From assembly GCA_958295865.1 (NCBI GenBank), contig CATQHF010000002.1:186001-250000 (forward strand): a DNA stretch of 64,000 nt, in the 5' to 3' direction. Made by a program: the position numbers and the translations under genes. Positions 33,649-42,537 of this stretch are shown here, piece after piece; position 1 is the first letter of the stretch; each line of letters begins with the position of its first letter. This DNA comes from an uncultured Dehalococcoidia bacterium. Lineage in GTDB: Bacteria; Chloroflexota; Dehalococcoidia; Lucifugimonadales; JADFKI01. The notes beneath the pieces were generated by a model, which was given only the letters and a program-made list of their open reading frames with translations, was not told the DNA's origin and searched no databases.

Positions 33649-36600
33649 CTACATCGTCAGCTTCTTGTACAAGTACAGCAGGCGTGAGGGGAGTTCATAG
33701 ATGTCGTCTAGCACCTCGTAGCCCATATCGGAGCACATCGTCTTCAGGTAGTCGTGGCCATTCTTGTCCACGGTGAGGGCGAAGGCGTTGATGCCCTTGT
33801 TCTTCGCCTCGTCGAGCGCCATCTTGGTGTCGTGGACGGCGTACTCTTTTTCCACACCCTCGCGGCTATAACCCCTATCCTGCGGCCTGCCGTCGCTGAT
33901 GAGGAACATCAGCTTGGTGCGCGCGTCCTGCTTGTCGAGCTTGTAGGTCGTGTGCCGGATGGCGGGTCCCATGCGCGTGGCGTGCAGGGGCGCAACGCGA
34001 TCTATCCGCTTCTTCACCTTGTCGGAGAAGTTCTCGTCGAGGTCCTTGATGGTGTAGAACTCGACATTCTCCCTGCCGTAGCCGGAGAAGCCGTAGATGC
34101 CGTAGAGGTCGCCGATTGCTTCAAGCGCGTTGATGAGCAGCACTATCGCCTCTTTCTCCACATCTATGATGCGCTTGTAGGAGCGGCGCATGGCTTCGCC
34201 GCGCCGGGTTCGCAGCCATACCATGTACTCCACCGGGTCGTCGGGCGCGTCCCAGTCGTCGGAGTTCTTTCTGGTGTCGTCTATCGCCTCCGCGGTGGAT
34301 GCGCTGGTATCCAGCAGGAAGGCAACGGCGACATCGCGCTGAACCTTGTTGCGCCGCCAGTAGAACTTATCGCTGGGGCTTGCGCCCGTCTTCATGTCCA
34401 CAAAGGCTTCGATGATGTCGTCTATGTCAAGTTCCTCGCCGTCCTCGAGCTTCCGCACCTTGCGGAACATCTCCGGCACCATCATCTCGAACTGGCGGCG
34501 TATCTGCGTTACGAGCGAGCCGTAGTTGCCGAGCGTGTTGCCGTAGTATGAGGGATCGCCTTCCTGCATCATCTTTTGGCGGACGATGCACCAGCGGGGC
34601 TTGTAGTCGTCGGCGCGGAAGTCCCATTCGTCGTACACGAAGGTCTGCGGTTCGCTCGCCTCCAGCGCGCCGCCGTCCTCATCCACATGCACGAGGGGCC
34701 CCTGCCCGAACTCAGGCGACTGCGGGGCATCTACGCCCGCCTCTTTCATCAGGTTGTTCGCCATAGTGTTGCTGGACTGCTGAATCTCGCCCTGTACGGC
34801 TTGCAGTTCAAGCTCCGCGCTGTTCTGCAAAAGCTCCTCAAGCTGTTCTTGCGTGATGGGTTCGCCGCTCGCCTGCCCGCCTTCGTCCTGCTGCATACGC
34901 AGCTGCTCCAAGAGCTGCACAAGCTCCGGCTTGAAGTCGCCGCGAAACTCCACCTCCTCGGTGGATTCGTAGTCCTGCTCACCGTCCGGGCGCACCTGCA
35001 TCTCCATGCCCTGCGCTATCTGCTGAAGCAGCGACTCCATGTCGTCGGGATCCATGTAGTCCTCTTGCATGTCGTCACTCATATCCAGATCTTCCCAGTC
35101 CTCCGGGGGCGCTTCCTCGTTGGGAATCTGAGATATGACCGCATAGATGCGTAGCGTCGCCTCGGCGGTGTCTTCGACGGTCGCTTCCGGCTTCAGCACC
35201 TGGCGGATGATGCGTCCAATCTGCCTTGCCTGCTCCACATACTGCTCTGGCGCGGGCAGATCTTCGTACTGCTGGAGGCTGAGCCTGACGAGGAACTCGA
35301 CCATCGCCTGACGCATTGGCAGTTCGGTGATGTTTGGGCGCTCCGGCAACGAATCCTGCTGGATTTCGGTGTATGGGGCGCGAATGCCGCGATATTCGGC
35401 TTTCACGCGCGCGTCAAGGCGCGCATCCTCCACGACGGTGTAGATGTCCAGCGCGAGCTTGCGGTCGTCGAACAGGTCGAAGAAGCGCTGCGCGTCTGTG
35501 AGCCATGCCTGTTCGACGCTCTCGGCGTCGATGTCGGGCATATCGGACGCTTGCCCGTTCACGACCTTCTGGCGCGCGAGTTCGGGGCGCAGGTCGTTGA
35601 ACATAACCGACGGCCTGTCGAACTCGAACCAGAAGCTGCCGAATTCGAGGTGAGCGACCTGATGCGTGGATACGACCTTGAACCAGTTGAAGTTTTGCAA
35701 CTTGGTGATGTAGCGGTCGACGAGCGAAGGCACGAAGACGGTGGAGCCTTCGGTGGACGGCGATTCGTTGGATACCCAGCCGATGTTCTTGCCGGCAAGG
35801 TCGCCGCTTTCGGCCAGCTTGATGTCCGCGCCGGCAAGACCGCGACAGTACATCTCCATGACATCCTTGATGCGGGCGAACTCGACGCCCGACGAAAGCG
35901 TTTCCAGCATCTCCTCGGAGCGGGCGGACTCGATCTTGAAGTACGCCAAGCCGCCGTCGTTGTTCTGCTGGAGGATGTTCACACCCTCCATGTACCACTT
36001 CTCCAGCTGGGTCATAGTGAGCTTGTCCAGCGCCTGCGGGCATGCCTTGATGAACTCCGGCACGGCTGCGGCCGAGGACGGCAGCAGCGCCTCGGCGAGG
36101 GTCAGTATCTGGGCGTGGTCGTGCGTATCAATCTGCGCCAGGGCGTTGGATGTCTCCAGCATGACGCTTGGTATGTTCATGCCGCCGCTGTGGACGAGCT
36201 GCTCAGAGAGGTTCAGGAAGCGCATGCGCTGCGTACCCTCGATGCGGGGCAGCGCGCGCGCTCCCGACTCGAAGAATGCCTTGATTTCGCGCCAGCCCGA
36301 ATCCACGAGTGTTGACGCCATGTTTATGAACGCCGCCCTGTCCGCGCCTATTAGCGGGAAGAGCTGCTGTCCGAGCGTCAGGCAGTCGGATGACAGGTCA
36401 TAAGAGCGATGGGAAAGCGCGTCGAGGAACTTGGCGAAGCGTTCCATCTCGGGAAAGCTCAGGTCTTCGAGCAGCGCGGGGCTGGACTGGAAGAACTTGC
36501 ACGCTAGTGTGCTGGACTTCCAAGTGCCCTTGTAGAGGCTGCGCCCCAGGTTAGACCAGCTTTCGATGTGGCGCGAGCGGAGCTTGCTCATTGTGCCGGG

Positions 36601-36924
36601 GCTTGCCTCGAAGTAGGCGGCGGCGAGCGTGGGAGATTCGGCGCACAGGGACTTGCCGCAGTCCGTCCACTTGAAGAAGTAGTTCAGCGGCATGTAGCCG
36701 AGCACCTTGGCGCTCACCTTGTAGAACTCGGCGGCGGCTTCCCAAGAGCGCACCGTCTCCCGTGCGATGTCAAGGCCGGCGTTCGCCCACTCGCGCATCT
36801 GGGCGTCGGTGAGATTTGGGGGCATCTGCGCCCGCGCCTTGTCGAATTCGTCGGCTACGGAAACGGGATATTTTCCAAGCTCGACTCTGATGTCATCTAG
36901 CGTTGTCGCCGACTGGTTGTTCAA
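33649..36924 (-). CDS. Large VWA-domain protein, CbbO/NorD-like
   Basis: 1091 aa, longer than the 640-780 aa usual for NorD/CbbO. The C-terminal VWA domain (about residues 865-1091) has a full MIDAS: DTSAS at 872-876, a Thr in the ATRMG segment and Asp1010 in SDGRPQD. A large alpha-helical region (about 1-480) has HEAT-like or SLM-like repeated helices, and an acidic Met/Asp-rich linker lies at about 600-740. VWA proteins of this type pair with MoxR AAA+ ATPases to activate metalloenzymes such as Rubisco or NO reductase. The partner ATPase is encoded 1.2 kb upstream in the same unit. Confidence 0.8.
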   Translation of the reverse strand: MNNQSATTLDDIRVELGKYPVSVADEFDKARAQMPPNLTDAQMREWANAGLDIARETVRSWEAAAEFYKVSAKVLGYMPLNYFFKWTDCGKSLCAESPTLAAAYFEASPGTMSKLRSRHIESWSNLGRSLYKGTWKSSTLACKFFQSSPALLEDLSFPEMERFAKFLDALSHRSYDLSSDCLTLGQQLFPLIGADRAAFINMASTLVDSGWREIKAFFESGARALPRIEGTQRMRFLNLSEQLVHSGGMNIPSVMLETSNALAQIDTHDHAQILTLAEALLPSSAAAVPEFIKACPQALDKLTMTQLEKWYMEGVNILQQNNDGGLAYFKIESARSEEMLETLSSGVEFARIKDVMEMYCRGLAGADIKLAESGDLAGKNIGWVSNESPSTEGSTVFVPSLVDRYITKLQNFNWFKVVSTHQVAHLEFGSFWFEFDRPSVMFNDLRPELARQKVVNGQASDMPDIDAESVEQAWLTDAQRFFDLFDDRKLALDIYTVVEDARLDARVKAEYRGIRAPYTEIQQDSLPERPNITELPMRQAMVEFLVRLSLQQYEDLPAPEQYVEQARQIGRIIRQVLKPEATVEDTAEATLRIYAVISQIPNEEAPPEDWEDLDMSDDMQEDYMDPDDMESLLQQIAQGMEMQVRPDGEQDYESTEEVEFRGDFKPELVQLLEQLRMQQDEGGQASGEPITQEQLEELLQNSAELELQAVQGEIQQSSNTMANNLMKEAGVDAPQSPEFGQGPLVHVDEDGGALEASEPQTFVYDEWDFRADDYKPRWCIVRQKMMQEGDPSYYGNTLGNYGSLVTQIRRQFEMMVPEMFRKVRKLEDGEELDIDDIIEAFVDMKTGASPSDKFYWRRNKVQRDVAVAFLLDTSASTAEAIDDTRKNSDDWDAPDDPVEYMVWLRTRRGEAMRRSYKRIIDVEKEAIVLLINALEAIGDLYGIYGFSGYGRENVEFYTIKDLDENFSDKVKKRIDRVAPLHATRMGPAIRHTTYKLDKQDARTKLMFLISDGRPQDRGYSREGVEKEYAVHDTKMALDEAKNKGINAFALTVDKNGHDYLKTMCSDMGYEVLDDIYELPSRLLYLYKKLTM

Positions 36925-37544
36925 GGCGTATCCTCCTCCAGAGAGGTTTCGAGCAGCTGCAAAAATCGGTGTAAGACTCGTGCCGTCGCTCCAAAGATAA
37001 TATGGCCGTTATATGCAAAGGCGGGCGCGCAGTCAAGGTCGCCGTCGGTGATGCGAATCTCATCGCGACGGTTCCTGCTGTCCATCAGCGAGGATATAGG
37101 CACTTCCAGCACTTCCGCGACCTCGGCTTCGCTTGGGCTGAACTTGTATGGATACGGGATAGTGCCGGCGTAAGGGCTTATTCGGTAGCGGGTGGTAGTC
37201 GGCGTATCGTCCAGCGCGCCGAGCACCTCGATGTCGCGCGGATGTATGCCCATCTCTTCATGGGTCTCGCGCAGGGCGGTGTCCAAGAGCGTCGCATCCT
37301 CAGGGTCCACCCTGCCGCCGGGAAAGGAAATCTCGCCCTTGTGGGAGTCCACCCGCGTGGTGCGCCTGTTGAGCATGACGCAGTGCTGACCGTTCTTTGG
37401 ATACACGAGCACCATCACGCCCGCGGGTGTGAGCGCGGGGTCATCGATGCTGCTCCGGGGAGTGTCAGCGATGACGCGCTTGATGCGGTCTGTGAATGGA
37501 TTGCCCATGTAGGGGAGTACGCTTTCGTAGGTCTTTATGTCCAA
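36921..37544 (-). CDS. Nudix hydrolase, CoA pyrophosphatase type (NudL-like)
   Basis: 207 aa. Nudix box: SFPGGRVDPEDATLLDTALR followed by ETHEEMGI, with the preceding LNRRTTRVDSHKGEISFPGG typical of the UPF0035 motif of CoA pyrophosphatases. These enzymes cut CoA to 4'-phosphopantetheine and ADP. Interestingly coaE, which makes CoA, is in the same gene run. Its stop codon overlaps the start of the VWA gene (36921-36924, ATGA-type). Confidence 0.8.
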   Translation of the reverse strand: MDIKTYESVLPYMGNPFTDRIKRVIADTPRSSIDDPALTPAGVMVLVYPKNGQHCVMLNRRTTRVDSHKGEISFPGGRVDPEDATLLDTALRETHEEMGIHPRDIEVLGALDDTPTTTRYRISPYAGTIPYPYKFSPSEAEVAEVLEVPISSLMDSRNRRDEIRITDGDLDCAPAFAYNGHIIFGATARVLHRFLQLLETSLEEDTP

Positions 37545-37608
37545 GGTTTATCCGAACATTGCTATGGCGTTCAGGCTATACTGGAAGCGTGCAGGCAAAA
37601 TGCTCAGC

Positions 37609-38076
37609 CTATGCCCTGTCATAGGCGTCCTGTAGCTGTCGAATGTCAATTTTGACCATCGTTAGCATAGCCTTAATGACATTTTGAGCCTTGGTCGAGT
37701 CCTGCATGAGGTCCACAAGATTCGCAGGGACAATCTGCCACGAGACGCCGAACTTGTCCTTAAGCCAGCCACATTGGACCTCCTCGCCGCCATCGGTCAA
37801 CTTTTCCCAGAAGTAGTCTATTTCTTCTTGAGTCTCGCAATTGATGATGAAGGAAATAGCCTCCGTGAATGGTATTTCAGGAATGCCGTCGAAGGCGATA
37901 AATCGCTGACCCTCCAGTTCAAACTCTACTAGAGCGGAGCCTCCGGCAGGATCTTCAGGCAAAATAGACGCGCTCACAATTCCTGAGTTTTTGAATATCG
38001 AGGTGTAGAAATTAGCGGCTTCTTCTGCCCGGCCGTAGAGCCAGAAGTGCGGCGTTATCTTCAGAAAATCTGCCAC
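37609..38076 (-). CDS. VOC-superfamily protein (PhnB-like)
   Basis: 155 aa with the PhnB/3-demethylubiquinone methyltransferase-like fold: ITPHFWLYGRAEEAANFYTSIF, GQRFIAFDG, FVIxCETQEEIDYFWEKLT-like helix and CGWLKDKFGVSWQIVP. These are glyoxalase/bleomycin-resistance-type proteins; many have no known reaction. It lies between the MoxR ATPase and the Nudix gene on the same strand. Confidence 0.78.
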   Translation of the reverse strand: MADFLKITPHFWLYGRAEEAANFYTSIFKNSGIVSASILPEDPAGGSALVEFELEGQRFIAFDGIPEIPFTEAISFIINCETQEEIDYFWEKLTDGGEEVQCGWLKDKFGVSWQIVPANLVDLMQDSTKAQNVIKAMLTMVKIDIRQLQDAYDRA

Positions 38077-38090
38077 AGATGTTACTCGAC

Positions 38091-38987
38091 TTACTCGAAG
38101 ATTGAGGCGACTATCTCTTCGATGCTCTTCTGCACGGCGGCGTCATCCGTAACCGCCCAGTTGACCGCGACCTGGCAGGCGCGGCGCGGCGCGATGCCCT
38201 GCGCGATGAGCTTGCCCGCGTAGATGAGCAAGCGGGTGCTTGCGCCCTCGCCCAAGCCGTGTTCTCGCAGGTTGCGAACCTTTTCGCCAAGCTTGGCAAG
38301 CTCCATAGCGTCATCGGCGTTGCAGCCGGACTCGTGCTCGATAATCTCGGCCTCGATGTCGCGCGGCGGATAGTCGAACTCGATGGAGACGAAGCGCTGG
38401 CGCGTGCTGTGCTTGAGGTCTTTCAATGCGCTCTGGTAGCCGGGGTTGTAGGACAGGATGAGCAGGAAGCCGTCGGCGGCTTCGAGCAGCTCGCCGCGCT
38501 TCTCAACGGGCAGGATGCGCCTGTGGTCGGTGAGCGGGTGTATCAGCACGGTGGTGTCCTTGCGCGCCTCGACGATCTCGTCGAGATAGCAGATGCCGCC
38601 CGCCTTAACTGCGCGGCTCAGTGGGCCGTCAATCCAAACGGTGGAGTCGCCTTCCAGCAGGTAGCGCCCTACCAGATCGCTCGCCGTAAGGTCTTCGTGG
38701 CAGGCAATGGTTACGAGAGGCAGGGTTTCGCCTTCCGGACGCTCCACGCCTCTGCTGTCCGTCTGCCTGATGTTGGTGAGCGGCTGGGCGAGCCTGTATG
38801 ACATGTACTCCACGAAGCGCGTCTTGCCGCAGCCGGTAGGTCCCTTGAATATGAGAGGGATACGCTGCTGGTATGCAGCCTCGAACAGCTCTACCTCGTC
38901 CCCTACCGGGACATAGTACGGCTCTTCGGTGAGGTGGTATTCCTCTATGATGTAGCTGCGGAAAAGTTTTGTGGTTGATTGCGTCAT
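38091..38987 (-). CDS. MoxR-family AAA+ ATPase (CbbQ/NorQ-like)
   Basis: 298 aa from the ATG at 38985-38987, spaced properly from AAGGAG; the GTG 15 bp earlier overlaps that site. Walker A GPTGCGKT (about residues 49-56), Walker [12 protein letters not shown] and sensor 1 [10 protein letters not shown] are present, and the C-terminal CbbQ domain follows. Ring-forming ATPases of this group work with VWA proteins to insert metals or release inhibitors from target enzymes. It lies 18 bp after coaE and 14 bp before the VOC gene. Confidence 0.85.
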   Translation of the reverse strand: MTQSTTKLFRSYIIEEYHLTEEPYYVPVGDEVELFEAAYQQRIPLIFKGPTGCGKTRFVEYMSYRLAQPLTNIRQTDSRGVERPEGETLPLVTIACHEDLTASDLVGRYLLEGDSTVWIDGPLSRAVKAGGICYLDEIVEARKDTTVLIHPLTDHRRILPVEKRGELLEAADGFLLILSYNPGYQSALKDLKHSTRQRFVSIEFDYPPRDIEAEIIEHESGCNADDAMELAKLGEKVRNLREHGLGEGASTRLLIYAGKLIAQGIAPRRACQVAVNWAVTDDAAVQKSIEEIVASIFE

Positions 38988-39005
38988 CTTGTAAGCCTGC
39001 ACTCC

Positions 39006-39602
39006 TTAACGGGTAAGAACCCTGCTGTTCCACAAGTTTTGAACTTTGGCCGATAAATCTTCAAGGCTGCCGTTGTTCTCGATTACGACATCGGCGTGCC
39101 GTATTCGCTCTGATTGGGGCATCTGCGAGTTGATACGCGATCGAGCGGCGTCCGCGTCTAGGTTGCGTTCCCGCAAGCGGGCTATGACATCTTCCTCGGG
39201 TGATACGATAACCCAGACCTCATCGACCAGCGGCGTCCATTTGGCTTCTATCAGAAGAGCGGCTTCAAGCGCCGCCGTCGTAATTCCCTGCTCCCTGAGC
39301 GCATTGAGCCGCCGCTCGGCAAGCGCATATATGCGGGGGTGCATGATGGCGTTGAGCCTGCTTAACTCCCGCTCGTCGCTGAAGACGATGCCGCCGAGCG
39401 CCCTGCGATCGATCTCGCCGTCATCCGCTACCACCCGCTCGCCGAAAGCGTCCACGACGGCGCGCCAGCCTTCGCTGCGCGGCGTGTACACCTCATGCCC
39501 AAGCAAATCCGCGTTCACGATGACAGCGCCCAACTCTTCCAGCAGATGCGACGCATGGGTTTTTCCCGTGCCTATGCCGCCCGTCAATCCGATTACTAAC
39601 AT
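39006..39602 (-). CDS. coaE: Dephospho-CoA kinase
   Basis: 198 aa from the ATG at 39600-39602 with GGGAGG upstream. P-loop GGIGTGKT at residues 8-15, the substrate motif NADLLGHEVY, and the lid region with RLRERNLDADAARSRINSQMP. It catalyses the last step of CoA synthesis. It heads the run coaE, AAA ATPase, VOC, Nudix, VWA. Confidence 0.9.
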   Translation of the reverse strand: MLVIGLTGGIGTGKTHASHLLEELGAVIVNADLLGHEVYTPRSEGWRAVVDAFGERVVADDGEIDRRALGGIVFSDERELSRLNAIMHPRIYALAERRLNALREQGITTAALEAALLIEAKWTPLVDEVWVIVSPEEDVIARLRERNLDADAARSRINSQMPQSERIRHADVVIENNGSLEDLSAKVQNLWNSRVLTR

Positions 39603-39727
39603 AGCCTCCCTGAGATAGAGAAATCCTTCACATTCAAGGTATTTTAACAAGCGTCTGATAAAGGGTCAACAACCCAAAGAGTGTACCATTATTCGGGGCA
39701 ATAAGGAATTATAGGCGCGGAATCGCT

Positions 39728-39733
39728 TATAAT
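39728..39733 (+). promoter_or_regulatory. -10 element before selA
   Basis: A perfect TATAAT 20 bp before the selA ATG; the -35 position (39705-39710) is a poor match. It is in the divergent spacer with coaE. Confidence 0.45.
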
Positions 39734-39753
39734 GAGGGCGGGAGATGATAGCG

Positions 39754-41130
39754 ATGACATCAGGATATAGATTGTTGCCGAGCGTGGAGCGTCTGCTATC
39801 GCATGAGCGCGCGCTAGGGCTGATAGAGGCGCACTCGCGTCAGGTGGTCGTGGATGCTGTCAGGCAGCGACTTGACGAGGCGCGCGCCGCAATAGCCGGG
39901 GGCAGCGCCGCGCCGCAGCCGGATGAGATTATCGACGCCGTATGTGAGCAGGTCGAGGCGATGGATCGCCCTTGGCCGCGACATGTGATTAACGCTACGG
40001 GCGTGGCGCTGCATACGAATCTGGGGCGCGCGCCGCTGAGCGACGACGCGATAGCGGCGATGCGGCGCACGGCGCAGGGATACAGCGACCTCGAGCTCGA
40101 CCTAGCCGCCGGGCGGCGCGGCTCGCGTCAGGCGCATATCTCGAAGCTTGTCGGGCGCGCAACGGGCGCTGAGGCGGCGCTGGTGGTGAACAACAACGCC
40201 TCCGCCGTGATGCTGGGACTGGCCGCAATCGCAAGCGGCAAAGAGGTCATAGTGTCGCGCGGCGAGGCGGTGGAGATTGGCGGCGGCTTCCGTATTCCCG
40301 ATGTGCTGGGGCAGAGCGGCGCGACGCTTGTCGAGGTAGGCACGACCAATCGCACATACGCGCGGGACTATGAGGCGGCAATCGGCGAGAACACGGGCGC
40401 GCTGCTTGCGGTGCATGCGAGCAATTTTCGCGTGATGGGGTTCACGCACGCGCCGCAAGTCGGCGAGCTCGTGGAGATTGGCGGGCAATACGGCGTTCCC
40501 GTGCTGCATGACCTCGGAAGCGGCTGCCTGCTGGACACGACGCGCTTCAAGCTCGCGCATGAGCCGATGCCGCAAGAGAGCGTAAGCGCGGGCGTGGGGC
40601 TGTCGTTCTTTTCGGGCGACAAGCTGCTTGGCGGGCCGCAGGCGGGCATCATCGCGGGGAAGCGCGAACTTGTGGATATAGTGGCGCGCCATCCGCTCGC
40701 AAGGGCGATGCGTATAGACAAGCTGAGCATGGCTGCGCTCGCCGCGACGCTGGAACACTACATACGCGGCGAGGCGCTGGACAAGGTTCCGGTGTGGCGA
40801 ATGATAGCAATGACGTCGGATGATGTGAAATCGCGCGCCGCGCTATGGGCTGAGAAGATTGGCGCGCGGGCGTCGCCGGTGAAGTCGCAATCCACGATTG
40901 GCGGCGGCAGTCTGCCGGGCGAAACCTTGTCCACATGGGCGCTTGCCATCGACTGCGAGGGCATCGAGGGCGGCGCGGAAGAGGTCGCCAAGCGGCTGCG
41001 TGAAGCCGACGCTCCGGTTCTGGGGCGTATCGAGGACGGGCGCGTGCTGCTGGATGCGCGAACGACGCTGCCGAATGAAGACGCTCTACTGCTGCGTAGC
41101 GTTCAATCCGCGCTCCATGGGGAAGGATAA
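39754..41130 (+). CDS. selA: L-seryl-tRNA(Sec) selenium transferase
   Basis: 458 aa, full length. The second of two in-frame ATGs (39754) is preferred because GGGCGGGAG lies 9 bp before it. The PLP lysine is Lys290 in FFSGDKLLGGPQAG; the N-terminal tRNA-Sec-binding domain (LPSVERLL...) and HVINATGVALHTNLGRAPLS are typical. This decameric enzyme converts Ser-tRNA-Sec to Sec-tRNA-Sec using selenophosphate. It is followed by rarA after 6 bp. Its presence with tRNA-Sec and selD shows that UGA is decoded as Sec here. Confidence 0.95.
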   Translation: MTSGYRLLPSVERLLSHERALGLIEAHSRQVVVDAVRQRLDEARAAIAGGSAAPQPDEIIDAVCEQVEAMDRPWPRHVINATGVALHTNLGRAPLSDDAIAAMRRTAQGYSDLELDLAAGRRGSRQAHISKLVGRATGAEAALVVNNNASAVMLGLAAIASGKEVIVSRGEAVEIGGGFRIPDVLGQSGATLVEVGTTNRTYARDYEAAIGENTGALLAVHASNFRVMGFTHAPQVGELVEIGGQYGVPVLHDLGSGCLLDTTRFKLAHEPMPQESVSAGVGLSFFSGDKLLGGPQAGIIAGKRELVDIVARHPLARAMRIDKLSMAALAATLEHYIRGEALDKVPVWRMIAMTSDDVKSRAALWAEKIGARASPVKSQSTIGGGSLPGETLSTWALAIDCEGIEGGAEEVAKRLREADAPVLGRIEDGRVLLDARTTLPNEDALLLRSVQSALHGEG

Positions 41131-41136
41131 CGCCGA

Positions 41137-42492
41137 ATGACACTCTTTGAGCATCGTTCTCGCCATGAACTCCGCAGCAGAGCGCCGCTTGCGGCAAGGA
41201 TGCGCCCGCGCACTTTCCACGAATACATCGGGCAAGAGCACATCATCGGGCAAGGCACGGTGCTGCGTAACAGCATAGAAGCCGACCGCCTGCCGTCGAT
41301 GATACTCTGGGGCCCGCCCGGCACGGGCAAGACGACGCTTGCCAGCATCATCGCGCATGTTACGCAGAGCCACTTTGAGCAGGTCAGCGGCGTGGCTTCG
41401 GGGGTGGCGGAACTGCGCCGCATTGCGGGGGAAGCGCGCGAGCGTTTGGGGATGAGCGGTCAAGCAACCGTCCTCTTCATCGATGAAATCCACCGCTTCA
41501 ACAAGGCGCAGCAGGATGTCATCCTGCCGTATGTCGAGGATGGGACGCTCGTGCTCATCGGAGCGACTACGGAGAACCCCTCGTTCGAGGTGGTGTCTCC
41601 CCTGCTCTCCCGCGCCAGGGTGTTCGCGCTGGAATCGCTGAGCGATGAGCAGGTGCGGCGCATAGTGCGAACTGCCGCGTCGGATGCGGAGCGCGGGCTT
41701 GGCGCGCTGTCGCCCAGCCTGAACGAAGATGCCTTATCCGCGCTGGTGAACCTTGCCAACGGAGACGCTCGAACGGCGCTGAACGCTCTGGAACTCGCGG
41801 TGTCCTCTGCCGCGCCCGACGCCGACGCCAAGCGCCATATAAGTGTGGCGATGGTGGAGGACGCGATGCAGCAACGGTCGCTGCGGCACGACAAGGGCGG
41901 CGACCTGCACTATGACACCATATCGGCTTTCATAAAGTCGGTGCGCGCATCCGACCCGGACGCCGCTATCTACTGGCTGGCGCGGATGCTGGAGGCCGGC
42001 GAGGACCCGCTATTCATCGCGCGGCGGCTGGTCGTTCTCGCTGCCGAGGACATCGGCATGGCTGCGCCTCAGGCGCTGACGGTTGCGGTTGCGGCGCAAC
42101 AGGCGCTGCACTTCATCGGACTGCCGGAGGGACGTATCCCTCTTGCCGAGGCGACCGTCTATCTCGCAACCGCGCCCAAGAGCAACGCATCGTACATGGC
42201 GCTGAACAAGGCGACGCAAGATGTACGGGATACGCGCAATGAGCCGGTGCCGCTGCATCTGCGAAACGCGGTTACCGGGCTGATGCGGGATATGGGCTAC
42301 GGCGAAGGCTACAAGTACGCCCACGACTATGAGGCGAACTTCACGCCCACGCAGAACCTGCCCGACAGCCTGCGGAACAGACGCTACTACCAGCCGGGAA
42401 ATCAGGGGTATGAGGCGAGAGTGCGGGAGCGGATGGAACGCTGGTGGGGTTCGGCGCGAACGAGGGCTGACACCGATGGACGGAATGGCTAG
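41137..42492 (+). CDS. rarA: Replication-associated recombination protein A (RarA/MgsA)
   Basis: 451 aa. It starts with the RarA opening RMRPRTFHEYIGQEHIIG, then Walker A GPPGTGKT (residues 59-66) and Walker B FIDEIHRF (114-121), sensor 1 GATTENPSF, and the C-terminal tetramerisation domain (HYDTISAFIKSVRASDPDAA, AEDIGMA). The AAA+ protein acts at stalled replication forks. The 6-bp spacing to selA implies one transcript, though no functional link is known. Confidence 0.93.
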   Translation: MTLFEHRSRHELRSRAPLAARMRPRTFHEYIGQEHIIGQGTVLRNSIEADRLPSMILWGPPGTGKTTLASIIAHVTQSHFEQVSGVASGVAELRRIAGEARERLGMSGQATVLFIDEIHRFNKAQQDVILPYVEDGTLVLIGATTENPSFEVVSPLLSRARVFALESLSDEQVRRIVRTAASDAERGLGALSPSLNEDALSALVNLANGDARTALNALELAVSSAAPDADAKRHISVAMVEDAMQQRSLRHDKGGDLHYDTISAFIKSVRASDPDAAIYWLARMLEAGEDPLFIARRLVVLAAEDIGMAAPQALTVAVAAQQALHFIGLPEGRIPLAEATVYLATAPKSNASYMALNKATQDVRDTRNEPVPLHLRNAVTGLMRDMGYGEGYKYAHDYEANFTPTQNLPDSLRNRRYYQPGNQGYEARVRERMERWWGSARTRADTDGRNG

Positions 42493-42510
42493 ACAAGGTT
42501 TAGCGACGGG

Positions 42511-42536
42511 CGGTTCGACGAGTTCACCGCGAACCG
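42511..42536. terminator. Hairpin between convergent rarA and MFS genes
   Basis: CGGTTCG and CGAACCG around a 12-nt loop, between two convergent stop codons. It resembles a type C repeat and has no U tract on either side, so termination is only possible. Confidence 0.35.
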
Positions 42537-42537
42537 G

